From: Paludibacteraceae bacterium
GTDB lineage: Bacteria > Bacteroidota > Bacteroidia > Bacteroidales > Paludibacteraceae
Direction: 5' to 3'
Assembly (NCBI GenBank): GCA_017451525.1
Contig: JAFTOD010000001.1
Span: forward strand, 124,001-188,000
DNA: 64,000 bases
A program made the translations under genes and the position numbers. Shown here in pieces: positions 52,131 through 59,916 of this stretch (position 1 is the first letter of the stretch; every line of letters begins with the position of its first letter). Below the pieces are notes generated by a model. The model was not told where the DNA came from, searched no databases, and saw nothing but the letters and a program-made list of their open reading frames with translations.

Positions 52131-52543
52131 ATCTCATCCAATATGTGATGCGATATTGGAATGAGAGATAAATGGTTTCTCACATAGGCATAATCTATTT
52201 GGTTGGGTTATCGGCTCCAAACGACCCGTGAATATATAAAGAAAGCGTGGAACCTTACCTTTGCTTATTCTCTGTAACGAGGCTCTGGTAAACCCTTTCG
52301 CAAGAATAAGCAAGCAACGCCCACGCCGAATATGAAAAGCCACCAAACAGAGCAATCCACGCATGGATGCTCTGTGGCGGGATAGTCATATCCCAAAGGG
52401 CGTTTACTGCCTTCTTGTTTTGGGCGATTGTGAAATTTACCAGATTTCGTTACACCAAAACAAGCGCTGAGGACACCCCACTGCTTAAAATTGTGGGATC
52501 CCCGTAGTAAACGCTTTTTAATATGTCTGCAAACTTTTGGTTT
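52131..52543 (-). ncRNA. Structured non-coding RNA B, about 410 nt, related to RNA A
   Basis: Transcribed leftward from its own promoter. Ordered pairings: a 5' hairpin gcaaac/gtttgc; the arm agcgtttact/agtaaacgc enclosing ccca/tggg and cttgttttgg/ccaaaacaag stems; a gggata/tatccc hairpin; a cagagc-atcca/tggat-gctctg hairpin; then the box atattcggcgtgggc. A cgtgg/ccacg pair closes a long arm ttgcttattct/agaataagcaa. A last stem, tctcat-ccaatat/atattgg-atgaga (52131-52166), may end the RNA; an earlier stop near 52235 is possible. It shares sequence boxes and layout with RNA A. No ORF of credible length is present. Confidence 0.75.
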
Positions 52544-52550
52544 GCGGTTG

Positions 52551-52582
52551 CAAAATTACTACATTTTTTTGATTTGCGCAAG
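52551..52582 (-). promoter_or_regulatory. Promoter of RNA B
   Basis: Leftward CTTG at 52582-52579 and TAATTTTG at 52558-52551, spacer 20. Confidence 0.72.
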
Positions 52583-52589
52583 AGGATAA

Positions 52590-52850
52590 GTAAAAAATAT
52601 ACAAAATAGCAGGAAAGTACGGGGAAAGTACTGGATGGTAATGAAGTGGTAACGAGATGATAACGGAGTAGTTTCGAGAAAGAAAGCGGGAAAGAAGCAG
52701 GCAGAAGGCAGGATGAAGATAGGAGGGAGATAGGGTATTCTCAGGTTAACGACCCGATTATCCTACGTATATGTTACGTATATCCTACTTATATTGTACG
52801 TAAATGAAAAGGGAAAGTTAAGGGATTAACAAGAGAAATTATACTTTTAT
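52590..52850. repeat. Gap upstream of pheS with a phased TACGTA array
   Basis: No gene is seen. The first part has repeated ggaaagtac and ggtaatg/ggtaacg phrases. At 52762-52803 four TACGTA-type sites follow each other at 11-base steps (cctacgtatat, gttacgtatat, cctacttatat, tgtacgtaa). The same array with its flanks (ggtta...cgattatcc before, tgaaaaggg after) recurs at 61708-61800. Confidence 0.78.
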
Positions 52851-52892
52851 GAGAGAGTCATGCCATATTTTTTCGACAAATTATTTCAAACA

Positions 52893-52924
52893 TTTGCAAA
52901 TATGCAAAAAATGTTGTACCTTTG
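52893..52924 (+). promoter_or_regulatory. Promoter of pheS
   Basis: TTTG at 52893-52896 and TACCTTTG at 52917-52924, spacer 20. Confidence 0.78.
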
Positions 52925-52969
52925 CGGGTTGATTGGTGGATTGTGCACCAACACACCGAAAAATAGATT

Positions 52970-54016
52970 ATGACTATCAAAGAAAAAATACAAGACCTGC
53001 TCGCCCAAGTAGCTGAATTGCAGGCAACTAACGCAGAGCAATTAGAAACTCTACGTATCAAATACCTCAGTAAGAAAGGTTTGGTTACCGAACTCTTCAA
53101 CGAGTTTCGCGAAGTACCTAAAGAGGAGAAACGTGAGATTGGTCAAGCACTCAACGCATTGCGTCAGGCTTACGAGGCACGTATCAATGAGTTGCGCGAA
53201 GCGGTAGAGGCCAATGGCGCTAAAGCAGCAGCCGAGGAACTTGATCTCACACGTACACCTGACCCTATTGCATTGGGTACACGTCACCCACTTTCGCTTG
53301 TGCGTGAGCAGATCATCGACATCTTCGCTCGCGTGGGCTTTACCGTAGCGGAAGGTCCTGAGGTAGAGGATGATAATCACGTTTACTCGCTGCTTAACTT
53401 CGCACCAGAGCACCCTGCGCGCGACATGCAAGACACGTTCTTCATTGAGAAGGAGATTGGCGTGCAAAAGCCATCCGATATTCTGCTTCGCTCCCACACC
53501 TCCAGCGTACAGACACGCACCATGCTCAGCCAAGAGCCTCCAATCCGTGTGTTGTGCCCAGGTCGTGTGTACCGCAATGAGGCAATCTCGGCACGTGCAC
53601 ACTGCTTCTTCCATCAGGTAGAGGGATTGTATATCGACAAGAACGTCAGCTTCGCTGACTTGCGCGAGGTGTTGCTCTACTTCGCCAAAGAGATGTTTGG
53701 CCCAGAGACACAGATTCGTCTTCGCCCAAGTTACTTCCCATTTACCGAGCCTTCAGCTGAGATGGATATCTCTTGTGACCTCTGCGGTGGCAAGGGCTGT
53801 TCGTTCTGCAAAGGCACAGGTTGGGTAGAGATTCTCGGTTGCGGTATGGTGGACCCTAACGTATTGGAGTCTTGCGGCATTGATTCTAAGGTATATACAG
53901 GCTACGCCTTCGGTTTGGGTGTAGAGCGTATCACCAACCTCAAATACCGCGTGAAGGACCTTCGCCTCTTCTCTGAGAACGACGTCCGCTTCCTCCAGCA
54001 GTTTGAAGGATGCTAA
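52970..54016 (+). CDS. pheS: Phenylalanine-tRNA ligase alpha subunit
   Basis: The 348-residue protein joins Phe to its tRNA together with PheT, which is not in the window. The N-terminal coiled coil (residues 1-90) precedes the class II core: motif 2 area FCHQ-like HCFFHQVEGLYID with PGRVYRNEAI, and motif 3 GLGVERI. A zinc-like CDLCGGKGCSFCKGTGWVE insertion near 270-290 is typical of bacterial alpha chains. Its last 7 bases overlap the murF-alr gene, so the two are coupled, which is uncommon outside this phylum. Confidence 0.96.
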   Translation: MTIKEKIQDLLAQVAELQATNAEQLETLRIKYLSKKGLVTELFNEFREVPKEEKREIGQALNALRQAYEARINELREAVEANGAKAAAEELDLTRTPDPIALGTRHPLSLVREQIIDIFARVGFTVAEGPEVEDDNHVYSLLNFAPEHPARDMQDTFFIEKEIGVQKPSDILLRSHTSSVQTRTMLSQEPPIRVLCPGRVYRNEAISARAHCFFHQVEGLYIDKNVSFADLREVLLYFAKEMFGPETQIRLRPSYFPFTEPSAEMDISCDLCGGKGCSFCKGTGWVEILGCGMVDPNVLESCGIDSKVYTGYAFGLGVERITNLKYRVKDLRLFSENDVRFLQQFEGC

Positions 54017-55881
54017 TCCGAGATATCATACAAGCCATTCATCCTCTGCAAGTTATTGGCAATACCAATGGCTTGCAGGATTTGGATATTCGCCACTTGC
54101 TCACGGATAGTCGCCAACTCGGCGCAGAGCCAGAGGCAACACTCTTCTTTGCACTCAAGACCGACAAGAACGACGGCGCTAAATACATCCCGCAACTGAT
54201 TGAGCGTGGGGTAAAAGTGTTTGTGGTATCGGAGTCGGGAATCAAGAATCGGATATCGGATAGCGGGACACAAAGCATATTCCTCATCGTAGAGGATGTC
54301 CTCACCGCCCTACAGCGATTAGCCGCCTACAAGCGCTCGCTCTATCACGGACCAGTGATTGGCATCACGGGCTCTAATGGCAAGACTGTGGTCAAAGAAT
54401 GGCTATATCAATTGCTCAAAGATGATTATCATATCACTCGTTCGCCTAAGTCCTACAACTCGCAGATTGGCGTGCCATTGTCGGTATGGCAACTCAGCGA
54501 AGAGACCGAACTGGCTATCTTTGAGGCAGGTATATCTGAGATGGGCGAGATGGCTCGTCTGCAACCTATCATCCAACCCACGATAGGTGTTATCACCTAT
54601 ATCGGCACCGAGCACGGCGAGAACTTCCCTTCGCTCGAAGCAAAACGAGCCGAGAAAATGTTGCTATTTGCAGACTGCCCTACCCTCATCGAAGATTCTA
54701 CACATCAAAATATACGCACGTGCGCGGCTGTCATGCGCGCGCTAGGCTACGACGAAGAAACCATCACCCAGCGCATTCTACACCAAACTCACGAGACTAT
54801 TCTTGAAGTCAATCTCTCCGCTTTGGTGGACAATGTACGCTATTTTCGTTCGCTAATGCCAACCACCACCCGCCTCACTTGCATGGTGAAGGCATTTGCT
54901 TATGGAGCTGGTAGTGTGGAGGTTAGCAAAGCATTACAGCAATCCAACCTCGTTGATTACCTTGCAGTGGCCGTGGCAGATGAAGGCGTAGAACTTCGTA
55001 AAGCGGGCATTACCTTGCCTATCATCATCATGGATCCAGAGGTGGCTGCACTCGATCTCATTATCGAAAACAACCTCCAACCTAATATATACTCATTCCA
55101 AGTACTCGACGACATCATCCATGCCGCCGAAGCAAAAGGTTTAGAGTCGCTACCCGTACATATCAAGATTGATTCGGGCATGCATCGTTTGGGTTTTTAC
55201 CAAGAGGATATGCCTAAGTTAATTGCCCGATTGCAGGGACAGAAGGCAGTACGCGTAGCAAGTGTTTTCTCCCATCTTGCGGGTAGTGACGAAGCACAGT
55301 TTGATGCCTTCACCCACGAACAAGCCAACTACTTCAACACCTGTGCTACCCAACTGCAATCGGCACTCAAGTATCCGATAATCAAGCACATATGCAACAC
55401 AGCAGGCATTGAGCGTTTCCCTGAATATCATTTCGACATGTGCCGTTTGGGTATTGGTCTATATGGATTATCATTTGCCCATGCAACATTGCGCAATGTA
55501 TGCACATTGAAGACCACTATCCTGAGCATCAAGACTGTACCTGCCAACGCTACTATTGGCTACGGGCGCCATACTACCCTCTCCGAACCACGACAAATAG
55601 CCGTCATCCCTATCGGATATGCCGACGGTTTCGACCGCCGCTTCTCCAACTATGGAGGCGAGGTACTAGTGCGCGGCAAGCGTTGTCCTGTGGTAGGCAA
55701 CGTATGCATGGATCAAGCAATGATAGATGTCACGGGAACTGATGCTCAAGTGGGCGATGCAGTAGAGGTATTTGGCGACCGTCTGCCATTAGAAGAATTA
55801 GCTGCAAAATTAGGAACTATTACCTACGAGATATTGACATCTGTTTCACGTCGTGTGCAACGTATATATTTCTACGAATAA
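54010..55881 (+). CDS. MurF-alanine racemase fusion with a shortened MurF part
   Basis: The 623-residue protein has two parts. Residues 1-255 are MurF-like: an N-terminal substrate domain, ATP loop GITGSNGKTVV, and NSQIGVPLSVW, with E-rich FEAGISEMGEM and IGTEHGENF. The rest of MurF, the end of the middle domain and the whole C-terminal domain, is mostly missing; the chain jumps from a short NIRTCAAVMRALGY stretch to the racemase. Residues about 262-623 are a complete alanine racemase: PLP lysine in MVKAFAYGAG, HIKIDSGMHRLGF, the base Tyr in GYGRHTTL, and GNVCMDQAMIDV. Bacteroidota fusions are usually about 820 residues. The racemase should be active; ligase activity is doubtful, so another murF may exist outside the window. 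Confidence 0.9.
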   Translation: MLIRDIIQAIHPLQVIGNTNGLQDLDIRHLLTDSRQLGAEPEATLFFALKTDKNDGAKYIPQLIERGVKVFVVSESGIKNRISDSGTQSIFLIVEDVLTALQRLAAYKRSLYHGPVIGITGSNGKTVVKEWLYQLLKDDYHITRSPKSYNSQIGVPLSVWQLSEETELAIFEAGISEMGEMARLQPIIQPTIGVITYIGTEHGENFPSLEAKRAEKMLLFADCPTLIEDSTHQNIRTCAAVMRALGYDEETITQRILHQTHETILEVNLSALVDNVRYFRSLMPTTTRLTCMVKAFAYGAGSVEVSKALQQSNLVDYLAVAVADEGVELRKAGITLPIIIMDPEVAALDLIIENNLQPNIYSFQVLDDIIHAAEAKGLESLPVHIKIDSGMHRLGFYQEDMPKLIARLQGQKAVRVASVFSHLAGSDEAQFDAFTHEQANYFNTCATQLQSALKYPIIKHICNTAGIERFPEYHFDMCRLGIGLYGLSFAHATLRNVCTLKTTILSIKTVPANATIGYGRHTTLSEPRQIAVIPIGYADGFDRRFSNYGGEVLVRGKRCPVVGNVCMDQAMIDVTGTDAQVGDAVEVFGDRLPLEELAAKLGTITYEILTSVSRRVQRIYFYE

Positions 55882-55895
55882 TCACACAAGACTAA

Positions 55896-57080
55896 TCAAT
55901 AATAGAAACCTATACCTAACGATACAAACTCCACTTTCGTTAGATGGCTTTTCATCATACCTTGTACAAAGATATGCCAAGGCAAATGGTAGCGCAGTAC
56001 TAATGCCGTGTACAACCATCCGTCGGGATACCCCGCACTACCTGCTTTCAACAAATCATAAGAATAAAAGATTGGCTTATCCAATCGCCCCGTTGCGGTC
56101 TTTTCTGCTTCAGACTTAGGCTCCAACTCTTTGATAGGATCATACATATAAGCACCAATATGCAAACCTGCAGTAAAATCACCAACTACAAACTCGGGTT
56201 GCACACTCACACCTACGCGCCAACAATCTCCTGATTGCGCTGCTGCCAGATTGGTCTTTCCAAAATAGGTTTCACGCTGCACATACGCACCATCATAAAA
56301 CACATCTACCCCCCCTCCCAAACGGAATATAGGGTGTGCATGCCAATATGCCGCCACATGCATTGAGGCCGTAGCAAATGCTTGCTGATCACGATAATAC
56401 ACCTGTCGTCCACCAGCAGTACCCGCTACTGCTACTGACCAACGCTTAGCCAAACTATCAGGACTATTCAACACCTTAGACAGCTGTGAAGCATTAGACC
56501 AATCATACTTGACAGCAATCTCTCCAGCAAAGATATTATATCCTGAATTAGGTTGCCTAATACTGCCATTGCTAATATGATACCAGCCACCTGCCAATGA
56601 CACTCCCCAACCTTTTGCAATCGGAAAGTTGAAATATATAGCCTCTGGAAAATACAAATTGGTCACACTACCAATGCATTGATTGGCATCTATCACATCC
56701 ACATACAAATGACCATCAGGCACAGTATTGCGATAGGTTTTGGTCACAAATGCAGCACCTATACCTGGGCGCAAACCTAATTCAAAATGCTTCAAACGCA
56801 ATAATGGAACATCCATATATACATAAGGTGTAATAGCATGCCCTAACATCTCGTGTCCCAAATTCCAATAACCTACCCCCACTCCTATATTGGCATTATT
56901 CCACTGCTGCAATGCCTGCCAATCTGGCGCAAAAGACACACGCAAATCTGCACCATACACTGGCGCATGCCATGCATTAGGGGCAGTTACAACCTTATCC
57001 ACTTTGCCATCAGGCATCACTCCCCCCGTAAGGAAAGAGGTAGATATGGAGTGTATAAAAAAGAGTAAAGAGAGTATCAT
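55896..57080 (-). CDS. PagL-like lipid A deacylase family outer-membrane protein
   Basis: The 394-residue protein has a short hydrophobic N-terminus (MILSLLFFIHSISTSFL), probably a signal peptide, and alternating strands throughout, as expected for a beta barrel. The PagL catalytic motif H-x-S-N is seen in YHISNGSIRQPNSGYN. It would remove the 3-O-acyl chain of lipid A. It is larger than classic PagL (about 170 residues), as is common for the acyloxyacyl hydrolase-type proteins of this phylum. The start overlaps the end of the Crp/Fnr gene by 4 bases. Confidence 0.82.
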   Translation of the reverse strand: MILSLLFFIHSISTSFLTGGVMPDGKVDKVVTAPNAWHAPVYGADLRVSFAPDWQALQQWNNANIGVGVGYWNLGHEMLGHAITPYVYMDVPLLRLKHFELGLRPGIGAAFVTKTYRNTVPDGHLYVDVIDANQCIGSVTNLYFPEAIYFNFPIAKGWGVSLAGGWYHISNGSIRQPNSGYNIFAGEIAVKYDWSNASQLSKVLNSPDSLAKRWSVAVAGTAGGRQVYYRDQQAFATASMHVAAYWHAHPIFRLGGGVDVFYDGAYVQRETYFGKTNLAAAQSGDCWRVGVSVQPEFVVGDFTAGLHIGAYMYDPIKELEPKSEAEKTATGRLDKPIFYSYDLLKAGSAGYPDGWLYTALVLRYHLPWHIFVQGMMKSHLTKVEFVSLGIGFYY

Positions 57081-57796
57081 CCCAAGCGACTTATGCGAGT
57101 CAACTCGCTCTCATCTAACAACTTTATTTTGCGTCCGTCTAGACTAATAAGACCTTCCGAAGCAAACTGAGAGAGCGTACGAATAGCGTTGGAAGTAGTC
57201 ATATTTGACATATTAGCTAAATCCTCACGCGCAATATACATAGCGATTGTGGCACCATCGCCATCCAGACCATAGGTATTCTTAAGCGTAATCAGAGTCT
57301 CTGCCAATCGACCACGAATATGCTTTTGCGTAAGGTTGACTGTCTGTGTCTCGGAGATACCCAAATCTTTTGACATTGCCACCAATACAGCATAGCAGAA
57401 CTTGATATTTTTCTGAATCACCTCCAGAAACGCATCACGCTCCACATAATACAATATAGTAGGCTCCAATGCAGTTGCCGAAGTGGAATGACTATCACCC
57501 GCCATTGCACTACGATAGCCAAAAGTATCGTATGGTTTTAGCAAACGAATAATTTGCAGGCGTTGTCCGACACCTTCTTTAGACAAACGAACAATACCAC
57601 GAACCACCATCACAACGTGCTCAGTCAAATCACCCTCGTTGTAGATAGTTTCGTTCTTGCGATAATACTTTACTGACGTATGTTTATCTATAAATTCTTT
57701 CTCGTCTGGCTCAAGATAATTCCAGACTGAATTCAGTTCCCAAAGTTTACCAAAATCTTCTTCGTTTTTACGCATACGTACTCTATTTTGAAACAA
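57077..57796 (-). CDS. Crp/Fnr-family transcription regulator
   Basis: The 239-residue protein has an N-terminal cyclic-nucleotide-binding-like domain (residues about 35-150: YYRKNETIYNEGDLTEHVVMVVRGIVRL) and a C-terminal winged helix (YIAREDLANMSNMTTSNAIRTLSQFASEGLI). No Cys cluster for Fe-S binding is seen, so it is not a classic Fnr. A second ATG 21 bases later is possible. Its stop overlaps the PagL-like gene, suggesting both share a message and a link to envelope stress. A leftward promoter lies at 57816-57847. Confidence 0.88.
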   Translation of the reverse strand: MFQNRVRMRKNEEDFGKLWELNSVWNYLEPDEKEFIDKHTSVKYYRKNETIYNEGDLTEHVVMVVRGIVRLSKEGVGQRLQIIRLLKPYDTFGYRSAMAGDSHSTSATALEPTILYYVERDAFLEVIQKNIKFCYAVLVAMSKDLGISETQTVNLTQKHIRGRLAETLITLKNTYGLDGDGATIAMYIAREDLANMSNMTTSNAIRTLSQFASEGLISLDGRKIKLLDESELTRISRLG

Positions 57797-57815
57797 ACTA
57801 ACCTTATTTTTGCTG

Positions 57816-57847
57816 CAAAGATAGTCATTTTTATTGAATCTTGCAAA
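57816..57847 (-). promoter_or_regulatory. Promoter of the Crp/Fnr-PagL operon
   Basis: Leftward TTTG at 57847-57844 and TATCTTTG at 57823-57816, spacer 20. It is divergent from the next promoter. Confidence 0.78.
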
Positions 57848-57886
57848 AAAAAATGAAATTATTATGATTATTTCGAATAATTTTAT

Positions 57887-57894
57887 TACTTTTG
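57887..57894 (+). promoter_or_regulatory. Promoter -7 element of the GT2 gene
   Basis: TACTTTTG at 57887-57894 is followed by the ATG at 57924. No clear -33 element is seen. It decides the start. Confidence 0.65.
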
Positions 57895-57923
57895 CAGTCG
57901 CAATTGATTATCACAATATTTTT

Positions 57924-58874
57924 ATGGATATTTCAGTAATAGTACCTTTGTATAACGAGGCGGAAAGTTTGCCTGTACTTCATGATTGGATTGTGCGCGT
58001 GATGCAAGCGCACCAATATACGTATGAAATTCTATTCATCAATGATGGTTCGTCTGATTCCTCGTGGCAAGTAATCAAACAATTACGTGCTCAGAACGAG
58101 CATGTACGAGGCATTTGTTTCCGTCGCAACTACGGTAAATCTGCCGCTCTATATTGTGGATTTGAAGCCGCTCAAGGAGATGTAGTAATTACTATGGATG
58201 CTGACTTGCAAGATTCACCCGATGAGATACCCGAACTCTATCAGATGATTACCAAGCAAGGATATGACCTCGTCAGTGGTTGGAAGCAAAAGCGCTTTGA
58301 CAATAAGTTTACTAAAAATCTTCCGAGCAAACTCTTTAACGCTACTGCGCGTTGGGTTACAGGTATAAAGCTCCACGACATGAACTGTGGACTAAAAGCA
58401 TACCGCCAAGAAGTTGTGAAGAATATCGAAGTATTTTCTGAAATGCATCGATATATTCCTTACCTCGCCAAGAATGCTGGTTTTACCAAGATTGGTGAGA
58501 AAGTGGTGCAACACCGCAAGCGTGAATTTGGAGTTAGTAAGTTTGGTATTAATCGTTTTGTAAACGGCTATCTTGATTTGCTAACCCTTTGGTTCTTAAA
58601 CAAGTTTGGTAAGCAGCCAATGCACTTCTTTGGTTTGGTAGGAAGTGTGATGTTTGTCTTGGGTTTTATTGCTATCGTTGTGGTAGGTAGTATGAAGCTC
58701 TATGCATTATCACAGGGTGTGGCGGCAATGCTTGTAGGAGTGAATCCATATTTCCATCTCAGCATACTGATGATGATTCTTGGATGTATGCTCTTCTTAG
58801 CAGGTTTCTTAGGCGAACTAATTATTCGCAACTCCTCCGAACGCAACAACTACCTCATCAAAGAGGAGTTTTAA
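57924..58874 (+). CDS. Family 2 glycosyltransferase, polyprenol-phosphate type
   Basis: ATG 57924 gives a 316-residue protein with the GT2 start MDISVIVPLYNEAESL, the metal site MDADLQD near residues 90-96, a GWKQKR loop, and HDMNCGLKAYR. The C-terminus carries two membrane helices (FGLVGSVMFVLGFIAIVVVGS and LSILMMILGCMLFLAGFLGELII). This is the layout of dolichol/undecaprenol-phosphate sugar transferases such as GtrB/DPM1. It could load sugars for the GtrA-like flippase. The sugar is unknown. In-frame codons upstream precede the promoter and are excluded. Confidence 0.9.
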   Translation: MDISVIVPLYNEAESLPVLHDWIVRVMQAHQYTYEILFINDGSSDSSWQVIKQLRAQNEHVRGICFRRNYGKSAALYCGFEAAQGDVVITMDADLQDSPDEIPELYQMITKQGYDLVSGWKQKRFDNKFTKNLPSKLFNATARWVTGIKLHDMNCGLKAYRQEVVKNIEVFSEMHRYIPYLAKNAGFTKIGEKVVQHRKREFGVSKFGINRFVNGYLDLLTLWFLNKFGKQPMHFFGLVGSVMFVLGFIAIVVVGSMKLYALSQGVAAMLVGVNPYFHLSILMMILGCMLFLAGFLGELIIRNSSERNNYLIKEEF

Positions 58875-58893
58875 GAGTTAATAGTTTTTAACA

Positions 58894-59868
58894 GTGACTA
58901 ACATAGAAATCTTTAATTATTATCGTAGCCACACCACCTTCTCCGAAGATGATGTAGCGGATTTCTATGTTTATACCCAAGATACTATCCATCCTACCGA
59001 TGGACTAATGGCAATTGCAGGACTAACCATCAATCTGCTTGAAAATCAATGGAACAAGGACCACTTAATGCTCCTTATCACTTGTTGCGACGGTATCTCT
59101 CCTGAAGGATTTGAGCGCGTGATAGTGGGTTTGTTGCTTGTGATGATGCAACATAATCAATACATCCGTTGCGATCGTGCACTACTCGGTGAGATACAAG
59201 AGGTACTTACTTACGCGCCTGAACTTAGCTTTACTGCGCTCTCTAATATTGCTCGCACCACGCAAATGAAACGTATGGAGCAATTCAATGCACAACTAAC
59301 AAAAGAGTTGATGCCACTTATGAATAATCGAGAAACAAATGAGTTCTACGATATTATACGCAGTCGTCAAAGTGAAATGGAGCATATTGCCAAGATGAAA
59401 TTGGACCAAAACTTCATGCTTTTTCGTGAGTTCTACTCGACCCCATTCTTCCGAGAGCAACCAGCCAACTGGCTACTCCCTTGGACAGATGATGCATTGC
59501 TCAATATAGAAGAAGGTGACCGCGAAGAGATTGGCAGTCTGATGGATCTATGGCCCATGTGCGATAGCGACAAATATGCATTTGCCCAAATGTACAAATC
59601 TTTTAAGTTAATGATTCAGAGTCAATTATCTATTGATTCTCTCCGAGAAGTAGGTGTAGATATGCAAGGTCGTAGTATTGTTACCAATGGCTATGTGCAA
59701 CAACTCTATCGCTTCTTTCGTTTAGGTGGTTCTTCGATCAACTCCACCACCAAGACTACAGGAAGTGGCGTATTCGAAAGAGCATACAATCTCCGCGAGT
59801 TATTAGTCTATCGCCTCGTAGTAGTCGGCTCCCAAGCTCAAGCAACCATCAACCAACTATTAGCTTGA
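58894..59868 (+). CDS. Conserved-looking cytoplasmic protein of unknown function
   Basis: The 324-residue protein starts with GTG (MTNIEIFNYYRSH). It is mostly helical with few Cys and no signal or membrane segments. I recognise no motif. It fills the space between the GT2 gene (20 bases upstream) and ettA (48 bases downstream), so an operon is likely. The start is preceded by a ttaatagtttttaac repeat. Confidence 0.62.
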   Translation: MTNIEIFNYYRSHTTFSEDDVADFYVYTQDTIHPTDGLMAIAGLTINLLENQWNKDHLMLLITCCDGISPEGFERVIVGLLLVMMQHNQYIRCDRALLGEIQEVLTYAPELSFTALSNIARTTQMKRMEQFNAQLTKELMPLMNNRETNEFYDIIRSRQSEMEHIAKMKLDQNFMLFREFYSTPFFREQPANWLLPWTDDALLNIEEGDREEIGSLMDLWPMCDSDKYAFAQMYKSFKLMIQSQLSIDSLREVGVDMQGRSIVTNGYVQQLYRFFRLGGSSINSTTKTTGSGVFERAYNLRELLVYRLVVVGSQAQATINQLLA

Positions 59869-59916
59869 ACACGTTTGATACGATTAAAACTATTGAAACA
59901 TTTTAACATATAAGAT

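Noticed and set aside
52858-53100. 80-codon minus-strand ORF over the start of pheS
   Set aside because: It is a shadow of the pheS frame and crosses its promoter.
57834-57923. Upstream in-frame start of the GT2 gene
   Set aside because: It precedes the promoter element and adds 30 residues not seen in the family; the GT2 core starts exactly at ATG 57924.
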